Shown one piece after another: positions 42,109 to 49,698 of a DNA stretch of 64,000 bases; positions within the stretch are counted from its first letter, which is position 1, and every line of letters begins with the position of its first letter. The position numbers were made by a program, and so were the translations under genes. This DNA is from 66-474 sp051954935 (lineage in GTDB: Bacteria > Pseudomonadota > Gammaproteobacteria > Xanthomonadales > Rhodanobacteraceae): positions 1 to 64,000 of the forward strand of contig JBQCHG010000076.1 of assembly GCA_051954935.1 (NCBI GenBank), in the 5' to 3' direction. The notes beneath the pieces were generated by a model. The model was not told the origin of the DNA and made no database searches. It saw nothing but the letters and a program-made list of their open reading frames with translations.

Positions 42109-42936
42109 ATGCCGCAAGCCCCAGCACAATTCGACAGCAGCGCGCCACTGGTGCGGGTGTGCGACCTGCACACGCGGATCGGCGGCAAGGTGATCTTCGA
42201 TGGCCTGAGCCTGGACGTTCCGCGCGGCAGTATCACCGCGATCATGGGCCCGAGCGGCACCGGCAAGACTACGCTGCTGAGGCACATCACCGGGCAGATG
42301 CGTGCGGACGCCGGCAGCGTGAGCGTGGGTGGAGAGGACGTGGCGCGGCTTTCGCGCAACGCGCTGTTCGCGCTGCGCGAGAAGATCGGATTCCTGTTCC
42401 AGAACTCGGCGCTGCTGACCGACTTCAATGTGTTCGAGAACGTGGCGTTTCCGCTGCGCCAGCACACGAAGTTGCCGGAAGCGCTGATCCGGATGATCGT
42501 GCTCACCAAACTGCAGGCGGTCGGCCTGCGCGGCGCGGCGCGGCTGATGCCGAGCGAACTGTCCGGCGGAATGGCGCGGCGGGTGGCTCTGGCGCGCGCG
42601 ATCGTGTTCGACCCGATGCTGATTCTCTATGACGAACCGTTCGTGGGGTTGGACCCGATCGCGCTGAACCAGGTGTTGCGCCTGATCCGCACCTTGAACA
42701 GGACGCTCGGCATAACCTCGATCCTGGTCGCGCATGAACTTGCCGCGATCCGGCAGGTCGCAGATCGCGTGTACCTGATCGCCAACGGCAGGCTGGTCGC
42801 GCAAGGCACGCCGGATGAATTGGCTGCCGAGGCAACGCCGTGGACGCGGCAGTTCTTCGGCGGTGAGGCCGACGGGCCGGTGCCGTTCCATTACCCGGCA
42901 CCGGACTACGCGCTTGACCTGGGGTTTGCGAAGTGA
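42109..42936 (+). CDS. mlaF: Phospholipid ABC transporter ATP-binding protein MlaF
   Basis: 275 aa. Walker A GPSGTGKTT lies at residues 47-55, the signature LSGGMARRVALARA and Walker B LILYDEPFVGLD follow, and the switch His is in VAHEL. It powers MlaFEDB, which moves phospholipids between the inner membrane and MlaC to keep outer-membrane asymmetry. The ATG has no ribosome-binding site, but a TAAACT box lies 9 bases upstream, so the transcript may be leaderless. It overlaps mlaE (GTGA). Confidence 0.95.
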   Translation: MPQAPAQFDSSAPLVRVCDLHTRIGGKVIFDGLSLDVPRGSITAIMGPSGTGKTTLLRHITGQMRADAGSVSVGGEDVARLSRNALFALREKIGFLFQNSALLTDFNVFENVAFPLRQHTKLPEALIRMIVLTKLQAVGLRGAARLMPSELSGGMARRVALARAIVFDPMLILYDEPFVGLDPIALNQVLRLIRTLNRTLGITSILVAHELAAIRQVADRVYLIANGRLVAQGTPDELAAEATPWTRQFFGGEADGPVPFHYPAPDYALDLGFAK

Positions 42937-43700
42937 ACGCGATCGTGCGCCGCAACTGGCTGTTGAACGGCATCGCGCAAGTCGGCGAGTGCGGCTTGTT
43001 CTTCCTCGCGATCGTGGCCGCGCTGCCGCGGAGCCTGCGTCATTTGCGCGAAATCTGCCGGCAGGTCTGGTTCGTCGGTGCGATGAGCCTGGTGATAGTG
43101 ATGACCTGCGGGCTGTTCGTCGGCATGGTGCTGGCGCTGCAGCTCTATTACACGCTTTCGATCTTTGGCGGCACCGCAGCGTTGGGTACAGTGGTGGCGC
43201 TGAGCCTGTTCCGCGAACTCGGGCCGGTGGTGACGGCATTGTTGTTCGCGGGCCGCGCCGGGACAGCCGTCACGGCGGAAATCGGTCTGATGCGCGCCAC
43301 CGACCAGATCGAGGCGATGGAGATGATGGCGGTGGATCCGATCGCCTATGTGGTGGCGCCGCGTTATCTTGCGGGCATTTTGGCGATGCCGCTGCTGATG
43401 TGCCTGTTCAACGCGCTGGGCATCCTCGGCGCGCACGCGGTCGGCGTCACCTGGCTGGGCGTGGACAACGGCACCTTCTGGGGCAACATGACTTCCACCG
43501 TGGATTTGTGGAAGGACATCATTGATGGCGTCTGGAAGAGTCTCGCGTTCGGCGGCGTGGTCACGCTGATCGCGGTGTTCCAGGGCTACAACGCACCGCC
43601 GACCTCCGAGGGCGTGGCGTATTCCACCACGCGCACCGTGGTGTTCTCGTCCATCGTGATCCTTGCGCTGGACTTCGTGATGACGGCTTTTTTGACGTAG
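42933..43700 (+). CDS. mlaE: Phospholipid ABC transporter permease MlaE
   Basis: 255 aa, starting at GTG 42933 inside the mlaF stop (GTGA). About five to six hydrophobic helices are present. The MlaE family core is clear: ELGPVVTALLFAGRAGTAVTAEIG followed by MRATDQIEAMEMMAVDP. It is the inner-membrane subunit of the MlaFEDB lipid transporter. The 3' gap to mlaD contains a copy of the extragenic repeat also found after hom. Confidence 0.95.
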   Translation: MNAIVRRNWLLNGIAQVGECGLFFLAIVAALPRSLRHLREICRQVWFVGAMSLVIVMTCGLFVGMVLALQLYYTLSIFGGTAALGTVVALSLFRELGPVVTALLFAGRAGTAVTAEIGLMRATDQIEAMEMMAVDPIAYVVAPRYLAGILAMPLLMCLFNALGILGAHAVGVTWLGVDNGTFWGNMTSTVDLWKDIIDGVWKSLAFGGVVTLIAVFQGYNAPPTSEGVAYSTTRTVVFSSIVILALDFVMTAFLT

Positions 43701-43705
43701 AAGCG

Positions 43706-43727
43706 TCGCGCGCAGGCGCGCTCCTAC
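43706..43727 (-). repeat. REP-like repeat copy
   Basis: These 22 bases, read on the minus strand, match 22601-22622 with two differences. The core is a palindromic GCGCG-CAGG-CGCGC. It sits between mlaE and mlaD inside the operon. Confidence 0.55.
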
Positions 43728-43742
43728 CAACAGGTGAATGAC

Positions 43743-44258
43743 ATGAACTCGCGTCCCTCCTACGCCATCGGCACCGGACTGTTCATCCTGCTCGGCTTCG
43801 CCGCGCTGGCGTACCTGGCCACCCAGACCACGTCGGTAGCCAATGTTCACCAGGGCCACAGCTACATCCTGAAGGCGCGCTTCTCCAATATCGGCCAGTT
43901 GAAGGATCGCGCGCCGGTGAAGATCGCCGGCGTGCGCGTGGGTTCGGTGCAATCCATCCAGCTCGAGCGCGGCAAGATGGACGCGCTGGTGACACTCAGC
44001 ATCGACGACAAGTACAACGACATCCCCGACGACACCGCCGCCGCGATATTCACCAGTGGTTTATTGGGCGACCAGTACGTTGGCTTGCAGCCGGGTGGCT
44101 CGCCGGAGTACCTGAAGAACGGCGACGAGCTGGTGCTGACGCAATCGGCGATGCAGCTGGAAGACCTGATCGGCAAGTTCCTGGTCAACGGCGGACCGAA
44201 GGGCGGCAGTGAATCCGCACCGGCATCAAAGCCGAAATCCGGATCATCGGGCGGCTAG
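43743..44258 (+). CDS. mlaD: Lipid-binding MCE protein MlaD
   Basis: 171 aa from ATG 43743, with AGGTGA upstream; GTG 43734 is in frame but lies on that site. One N-terminal membrane helix (residues about 7-26) anchors a periplasmic MCE domain. The domain includes FSNIGQLKDRAPVKIAGVRVG and the GLLGDQYVGLQPGG block. It forms the hexameric ring that passes phospholipids to MlaC. The tail is Gly/Ser/Lys-rich and looks disordered. Confidence 0.95.
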   Translation: MNSRPSYAIGTGLFILLGFAALAYLATQTTSVANVHQGHSYILKARFSNIGQLKDRAPVKIAGVRVGSVQSIQLERGKMDALVTLSIDDKYNDIPDDTAAAIFTSGLLGDQYVGLQPGGSPEYLKNGDELVLTQSAMQLEDLIGKFLVNGGPKGGSESAPASKPKSGSSGG

Positions 44259-44336
44259 TTCGTAGCGGGCTGTATTTGAAAAGTGCGGCCATGGATGGAC
44301 GCTTTCACATGCGGGGATGCATATAAAGGAGCACCC

Positions 44337-45002
44337 ATGTCGCGCTTCATCCGTTTTCTTTCCGTGGCGGCGATCGCAACCCTCGTCGGCATCGCTTCGC
44401 TGATTTCCCCTCGCGCATCCGCGCAGCAGTCGGCGCAGGCGCCGCAGCAGATCGTCCAGGGCATCATTGACGAACTGGGCACCGCGCTGGACGGTCATCG
44501 CGAGGAGCTGCGCCAACACCCCGAGCAGTTGATCAAGGTAATCGACAAGATCCTGCTGCCGCACTTCGATATCGATTACGCGTCGCTGCTGGTGCTCGGG
44601 CGCCATGCGCGCGAAGCAACCCCGGCGCAGCGCGCGCGATTCTCGCGTGCGTTCTACAACTCGATCACGCATCGCTACGCGGAAGGCCTGCTCAACTACA
44701 CCAAGGGCAAGGTCAAGCTGCTGCCGTTCGAGGGCGACCTCAACGCGCGCCGCAGCGTGGTGCGCACGCAGGTGATGCTGGACGACGGCAAGAGCTTGTC
44801 GGTGGATTACGTGTTCCGCAAGACATCGAGCGGCGACTGGAAGGCGTACGACGTGGTGATCGAGGGCATTTCCTATATCACCAACTACCGCAACCAGGTG
44901 GACGTGGAAATCCAGAAGGAAGGCATCGAGGGCCTGATCCATCGGCTCGAAACGCAAGGTGCGGCAGCGATCGATCAATTGCAGCAGCAAGGCAAGCAGT
45001 GA
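44337..45002 (+). CDS. mlaC: Periplasmic phospholipid carrier MlaC
   Basis: 221 aa from ATG 44337, with AAAGGAG upstream; the frame before it is not coding. A Sec signal peptide ends near ASA/QQ (residue 29). Family blocks are LLPHFDIDYASLLVLGRHAR and SVDYVFRKTSSGDWKAYDVVIEG. It ferries phospholipids between MlaA at the outer membrane and MlaD. It overlaps mlaB by GTGA. Confidence 0.94.
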   Translation: MSRFIRFLSVAAIATLVGIASLISPRASAQQSAQAPQQIVQGIIDELGTALDGHREELRQHPEQLIKVIDKILLPHFDIDYASLLVLGRHAREATPAQRARFSRAFYNSITHRYAEGLLNYTKGKVKLLPFEGDLNARRSVVRTQVMLDDGKSLSVDYVFRKTSSGDWKAYDVVIEGISYITNYRNQVDVEIQKEGIEGLIHRLETQGAAAIDQLQQQGKQ

Positions 45003-45319
45003 GCCGCTCGCTGCCACGCGAAACCGGCGTGCGCTGCGAAACCGATCGCGACACGCTCGCACTCTCCGGCGCATTGACGTTCGACGACGCGGCGAACGCG
45101 TTCGAGGAGGCGGGCCGTGCGTTGCGTGAAGGCGCACACACGCGGCTCGACTTGTCCGGGATCACCCGCGCCGACAGCGCGGGGCTGGCCTGCGTGCTGG
45201 CGCTGCTTGCGCAGGCCAGCCGCGCCGGGCGGCGTTTGGCCATGGCCAATGTTCCGGAAAGCTTGCGCGCGCTCGCCGAGGTGTGCGACGCGGGTGCATT
45301 GGTTGGCGATCGTCCGTGA
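44999..45319 (+). CDS. mlaB: STAS domain protein MlaB
   Basis: 106 aa, starting at GTG 44999. A STAS domain with LDLSGITRADSAGLACVLALL carrying the conserved Asp-Ser-Ala-Gly loop. MlaB binds MlaF in the cytoplasm and is needed for assembly and ATPase activity of the complex. It is the last gene of mlaFEDCB, the same order as in E. coli. Confidence 0.9.
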   Translation: MSRSLPRETGVRCETDRDTLALSGALTFDDAANAFEEAGRALREGAHTRLDLSGITRADSAGLACVLALLAQASRAGRRLAMANVPESLRALAEVCDAGALVGDRP

Positions 45320-45328
45320 TCGCGGAAT

Positions 45329-45356
45329 CAAGAAGCGCCCTTCCATGGGCGCACTT
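45329..45356. terminator. Bidirectional hairpin between mlaB and mlaA
   Basis: AGAAG-CGCCC pairs with GGGCG-CA-CTTCT around a six-base loop: 10 pairs with a two-base bulge, in the 55-bp gap between the convergent genes. A short T-rich flank exists only weakly on either side. Confidence 0.6.
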
Positions 45357-45374
45357 CTCACTGGAAAACCTGCT

Positions 45375-46241
45375 TCAGTTTTGAATCGGATGTCCGCTCG
45401 AGGTCGCCGGCGCCGGCACGGCGCCGCCCTTGATGCCGTGCTGCTTCTCGTACTCGTGCTGCTGCTGCAGCAACTGATCGATATCGTCGCTGTTGTCGTT
45501 GATGCCCTGGAAGCGCTCGATCACCGAGGCAGGCGGATCGCCATGGTAGATCTCGTAGATGCGCCGCTGGCGATAGGCATCGCGCTCGAAGATATACGGA
45601 TCATAGGCTGAATTCAGGAAGCCCTCGGCATCGATGCCGCGCGAGCGCAGGGTGACGAGATACGCGAGGCTTGGAAAATACTCCGCGTGCAATTCGAAAT
45701 CGTGCTCGCGCGCGTACCACGACAGCGGATCGAAATAGCTGTCCACCGGCAGCCGCCACACGTCGCGCGCAGTGGTCGGGCCGATGAGCGGCAGCACCAG
45801 GAACGGCCCTTCCGGCACGCCCCAGTGGGCCAATGTCACACCGAAATCGGTTTCGTCCAGCGGCAGGTTCATGTTGCTTGCCGGATCGAAAAAGCCGAGC
45901 AGGCCCAGTGTTGTGTTCACCGCCATGCGCCCGCTGGACTTCAGTGCATCCACCGGATGGGCCTGCAGCAGGTCGTTGACGATCGTGATCGGCATCCGCA
46001 CGTTGGAAAAGAAGTCGCTGATGTGCTCGCGCGCCTTCGGCGTGGTCACCTTGCGGTAGGCTACCGCGACCGGCCGGATCGCGACCTTGTCGGCGGTGCG
46101 GTTGAACGCGTACATCTTGCGGTTGAAGTGCTGCAGCGGGTCGTCCGTGCGGGGGGGCGGAACGGTCGCACAGCCGGCGAGCAGCGCGAGCGCGGCAATG
46201 AGGGGTGTACGCCAAATACGAGAGTTCAGGACCCGACGCAT
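45375..46241 (-). CDS. mlaA: Outer-membrane lipoprotein MlaA (VacJ)
   Basis: 288 aa. A lipoprotein signal ends LALLAGC with the lipidated Cys at residue 24. The MlaA core has DPLQHFNRKMYAFNRTADK near the N terminus, then NTTLGLLGFFDPA and WGVPEGPFLVLPLIGPTTARD. It removes phospholipids misplaced in the outer leaflet and hands them to MlaC. It is encoded opposite to mlaFEDCB, end to end. The last 50 residues after the core are Gln-rich and variable. Confidence 0.95.
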   Translation of the reverse strand: MRRVLNSRIWRTPLIAALALLAGCATVPPPRTDDPLQHFNRKMYAFNRTADKVAIRPVAVAYRKVTTPKAREHISDFFSNVRMPITIVNDLLQAHPVDALKSSGRMAVNTTLGLLGFFDPASNMNLPLDETDFGVTLAHWGVPEGPFLVLPLIGPTTARDVWRLPVDSYFDPLSWYAREHDFELHAEYFPSLAYLVTLRSRGIDAEGFLNSAYDPYIFERDAYRQRRIYEIYHGDPPASVIERFQGINDNSDDIDQLLQQQHEYEKQHGIKGGAVPAPATSSGHPIQN

Positions 46242-46349
46242 TGCAAATTCCGGAATGGCGCTGCCGCGCCGAGCAAGGGCGCGATTTTACATGGGGCTAA
46301 CATTAACGGACTCAAGACAGCAGCCCCGCTCGCCACGGAACTTGCGTGC

Positions 46350-46358
46350 TGCTACAAT
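46350..46358 (+). promoter_or_regulatory. Extended -10 promoter of rpoZ
   Basis: TGCTACAAT is an extended -10 element 30 bases before the rpoZ ATG. No good -35 hexamer is seen, which such promoters often lack. Confidence 0.5.
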
Positions 46359-46388
46359 CCGTCGGTTCAGCGTTTCGCGAGAAGACAC

Positions 46389-46682
46389 ATGGCACGCATT
46401 ACCGTGGAAGATTGCCTGAAAGTGGTGGACAACCGTTTCGAACTGGTGCTGATGGCGACGCGTCGCGCGCGCCAGTTGGCCAAGGGCGCCGAGGCGGTGG
46501 TTGACCCGGAAAACGACAAACCCAGCGTGATCGCCCTGCGCGAGATCGCGGGCCGCCGCATCGACATGGGCACCATCGACGAAATCGACCGCATCGAGCG
46601 TGAGCGTCGCGAGCGCGAGGCCCTGGAATGGGCCGCCGCCGAAGTCGACGAAGACATGAGCAAAGGCGGCGACGACCTTTGA
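46389..46682 (+). CDS. rpoZ: RNA polymerase omega subunit
   Basis: 97 aa from ATG 46389; the open frame before it is mlaA read backwards. It begins MARITVEDCLKVVDNRFELVLMATRRARQL-like, the invariant omega N terminus. ENDKPSVIALREIA follows, then an acidic tail. Omega aids beta-prime folding and forms one ppGpp site of RNA polymerase. spoT, which makes and breaks ppGpp, follows 254 bp downstream. Confidence 0.96.
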   Translation: MARITVEDCLKVVDNRFELVLMATRRARQLAKGAEAVVDPENDKPSVIALREIAGRRIDMGTIDEIDRIERERREREALEWAAAEVDEDMSKGGDDL

Positions 46683-46754
46683 TACGGCTGCACGTCCTGC
46701 CGAGGTGCGGGATCGATCCTGAACTCGGTTTCGTGCCTCATCCTCACCTGTGCG

Positions 46755-46777
46755 TGCGATGCCTCGAAGGCATCGCA
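46755..46777. terminator. Hairpin downstream of rpoZ
   Basis: TGCGATGCCT pairs perfectly with AGGCATCGCA around CGA, 72 bases after the rpoZ stop. No T tract follows. A second small hairpin (CCGGAT-CAA-ATCCGG) lies at 46820-46834 before the spoT promoter region. Confidence 0.45.
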
Positions 46778-46936
46778 TAAGTGCAGAGGCTTCGATGTCC
46801 GCGCCGCCGACGCGCAACGCCGGATCAAATCCGGACAGTTCTGGCTTCGCTCGCGACGCTTCGCAATCCGCTATCCGGGTCTCGGCATTTCATCCCGGAC
46901 ATTGACTCCCGAACCGCGCCTGTCTAGCGTGCGGTT

Positions 46937-49111
46937 ATGAACGCGGCAAACGCGCCCACGCCTTCCACCGAACCGGCCATCCCCGCTCCGGCCGACACCA
47001 CCAATATAGACGCGCTGGCCGCGCGCCTGTCCGAATACCTTCCCCCCGAACAGATCACCCGCGTGCGCGGCGCGTACGCCGTGGGCGAGCACGCGCACGG
47101 CGACCAGAAGCGCAAGAGCGGCGAGCCCTACATCACGCATCCGCTCGCTGTCGCCGGGATCCTCGCGCGACTGCACCTGGACGCGGAAACCATCATCGCG
47201 GCGATCCTGCACGACACGCTGGAAGATACCGGCCTCACCCGCGTGCAACTGGAAGCAAGCTTTGGCCCGACCGTTGCCGAACTGGTGGATGGCGTCACCA
47301 AGCTGGACAGCATCGACTTCGCCTCGCGCCAGGAGGCTGATGCGGAGAGCTTCCGCAAGATGGTGCTGGCGATGGCGCGCGACCTGCGCGTCATCCTGAT
47401 CAAGCTGGCGGATCGCCTGCACAACATGCGCACGCTGGGGGCGATGGAACCGGAAGCGCGCCGCCGCATCGCGCGCGAAACGCTGGATATCTACGCGCCG
47501 ATCGCGGCTCGGCTCGGAATGAACGCCTTCAAGGCGGAATTGCAGGACATCGGGTTTCGCTCGTTGCATCCGGACCGCTATCGCGTCATCGCCACCCGCA
47601 TCAGGAGCGCGCTGGGCAATCGCCGCGAAGCAATGACGCGGATCGAGGGTGAACTGCGCGCCCGGCTCGCGGCTGACGGCATCGAGGCGCGGGTGGTCAG
47701 CCGGATCAAGTCGCCCTACAGCATCTGGTCGAAGATGCGCAGCACGCGCAAGTCGTTTGCACAGTTGATGGACGTGTACGGATTCAGGGTGGTCACCGAC
47801 ACCGTTGCCCATGCCTATCAGGGGCTGGGTTCGGTGCACGCGCTTTACAAGCCGGTGGAAGGGCGCTTCAAGGATTTCATCGCCATCCCGAAGGCCAACG
47901 GCTACCAGTCGCTGCATACCGTGCTGTTCGGGCCGTTCGGCGCCCCGATCGAAATCCAGATCCGCACGGCGGACATGGACATCGTCGCCGAGCGGGGCAT
48001 CGCGGCGCACTGGGCGTACAAGACCGACGTCGCGCCATCCAACAGCGCGCAACTGCGCGCGCGCGAGTGGCTTTCCAGCCTGGCGGACAGCCAAGCGAGC
48101 ACGCCTTCGTCGCTGGAGTTCCTGGAGAACGTCAAGATAGACCTCTTCCCGGACGAGGTTTACCTGTTTACTCCGCGCGGCGACATCCTCTCCCTGCCCA
48201 AGAACGCGACTGCGCTGGATTTCGCCTACGCGGTGCACACCGACGTGGGCCACCACGCAGTGGCCGCACGGATAGATGGGGCGTTGGCACCGCTGCGCGC
48301 GCTCCTCGCCTCGGGCCAGACGGTGGAGATCGTCACCGCGCCTTCGGCCACGCCGAATCCGCAATGGCTGGATTTCGCGGTGACCGGCAAGGCGCGCACC
48401 GCGATCCGGCATTTCCTGAAACGCCTGCAGCATGAGGATGCGGTGGAGTTCGGCCATCGCATGCTCGATCGTGCGCTGGACTCACTCGGATCGAGCCTCG
48501 ATTCGATTCCCGCCGAAGCGCTGGAGAAGTACCTGCAACAAAACAACCAGCGCCGCCTGGAGGAGCTGCTTTCCGACGTGGCACTGGGCAACCGCATGCC
48601 CGACCAGGTCGCCGCGCAACTGGTCGCGCTGCACGGCAAGGTGATCGGTGCGATCCCTCGGTCGCGCGAGAAAATCCGCATCAGCGGGGCGGAACGCGGC
48701 ATCCTGAGTTTCGGCAATTGCTGTCATCCGTTGCCGGGCGACACGATCGTGGGCTATCTCTCGCCGGGCAAGGGCATCGTCGTGCATCGCACCGAATGCC
48801 CGAACCTGACCGAACTTTCCAAGTTGCCGGAGCGGCGCGTGGAGATCGAATGGGATCGCGACGTGCAGGGCGACTACAAGGCGCAGTTGCGGAGCGAGGT
48901 GGTCAACCGACCCGGCGTGCTCGCCACCGTTGCCGCCGCGATCGCCGCCGCCGGCTCCAACATCGAGAACGTCGAATACACCGAACGCAGCCCATTCGCC
49001 GCGACCTTGCTGTTCACGCTGGAAGTGAAAGACCGCAAGCACCTCGCCGACGTGATGCGGCGGGTGCGGCGGACGGGTGTTGTGAACGGTGTTTATCGCT
49101 ACCCCGTCTAG
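46937..49111 (+). CDS. spoT: Bifunctional (p)ppGpp synthetase/hydrolase
   Basis: 724 aa. It has the full RelA/SpoT architecture. The HD hydrolase has ILHDTLEDT (His92-Asp93). The synthetase has YSIWSKMRSTRKS, DVYGFRVV, GRFKDFIAIPKANGYQSLHT and EIQIRTADMD. A TGS domain follows near DEVYLFTPRGDIL, and an ACT domain ends the protein. The RFKD charge motif and intact HD site indicate that both activities are kept. It tunes the stringent response. TTGACT at 46902 with a weak TAGCGT at 46925 would start the RNA at or near the ATG, and no ribosome-binding site is present. Confidence 0.95.
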   Translation: MNAANAPTPSTEPAIPAPADTTNIDALAARLSEYLPPEQITRVRGAYAVGEHAHGDQKRKSGEPYITHPLAVAGILARLHLDAETIIAAILHDTLEDTGLTRVQLEASFGPTVAELVDGVTKLDSIDFASRQEADAESFRKMVLAMARDLRVILIKLADRLHNMRTLGAMEPEARRRIARETLDIYAPIAARLGMNAFKAELQDIGFRSLHPDRYRVIATRIRSALGNRREAMTRIEGELRARLAADGIEARVVSRIKSPYSIWSKMRSTRKSFAQLMDVYGFRVVTDTVAHAYQGLGSVHALYKPVEGRFKDFIAIPKANGYQSLHTVLFGPFGAPIEIQIRTADMDIVAERGIAAHWAYKTDVAPSNSAQLRAREWLSSLADSQASTPSSLEFLENVKIDLFPDEVYLFTPRGDILSLPKNATALDFAYAVHTDVGHHAVAARIDGALAPLRALLASGQTVEIVTAPSATPNPQWLDFAVTGKARTAIRHFLKRLQHEDAVEFGHRMLDRALDSLGSSLDSIPAEALEKYLQQNNQRRLEELLSDVALGNRMPDQVAAQLVALHGKVIGAIPRSREKIRISGAERGILSFGNCCHPLPGDTIVGYLSPGKGIVVHRTECPNLTELSKLPERRVEIEWDRDVQGDYKAQLRSEVVNRPGVLATVAAAIAAAGSNIENVEYTERSPFAATLLFTLEVKDRKHLADVMRRVRRTGVVNGVYRYPV

Positions 49112-49227
49112 GGTCGGCGACAAGGGAAGAGGGCGAGTGCGAGGGTGCTGCATGGGTGTGCCCGGCGTGCCCGCCGCCCATCCCTCGTTCCTGGACTACA
49201 CTTCAGGTTTCCGAATCGGAACGCACC

Positions 49228-49614
49228 ATGCCCCGCACCCCCATCCACTCCCCCAACGCGCCGAAGGCGATCGGCCCGTACTCGCAGGCGATCCGCTGCG
49301 GCAACACGCTGTACCTGTCCGGGCAGACGCCGCTCGATCCGGCCACCGGCGAAATGGTCGCCGGCGGCATCGAGGAGCAGGCCACGCGCGTGTTCGAGAA
49401 CCTGAAAGCCGTGCTGAACGCGGCCGGTGCTTCGTTCGACGACGTGGTGAGGGTCGCGATCTACATGACCGACCTCACCAACTTCGCCATGGTGAACGAA
49501 GTGATGAAGCGCTACTTCCGCGAGCCATATCCGGCCCGCTCAACCATCGGCGTGGCGGCATTGCCCCGTGGCGCAGCGGTCGAGATCGACCTTATCGCGG
49601 TGATCGGCGGCTGA
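49228..49614 (+). CDS. ridA: RidA family enamine/imine deaminase
   Basis: 128 aa. It hydrolyses reactive enamines and imines such as 2-aminoacrylate released by PLP enzymes. Family features are APKAIGPYSQAI at residues 11-22, GQTPLDPATGEMV, the substrate-binding Arg in PARSTIGVAALPRGA, and the terminal VEIDLIAV. The ATG 49228 has GGAACG upstream. It sits between spoT and recG, a frequent arrangement. Confidence 0.95.
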   Translation: MPRTPIHSPNAPKAIGPYSQAIRCGNTLYLSGQTPLDPATGEMVAGGIEEQATRVFENLKAVLNAAGASFDDVVRVAIYMTDLTNFAMVNEVMKRYFREPYPARSTIGVAALPRGAAVEIDLIAVIGG

Positions 49615-49620
49615 TCCGCG

Positions 49621-49642
49621 CCTGTCGGCGCGCGCCGACAGG
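49621..49642. terminator. Palindromic hairpin after ridA
   Basis: CCTGTCGGCG pairs perfectly with CGCCGACAGG around two central bases, starting 7 bases after the ridA stop. No T tract follows. Confidence 0.5.
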
Positions 49643-49698
49643 GTCAGGCGCATTTCGCACATCGCGCGCGTGCGCCGCATTCGCTAACCTTGCGCGCG

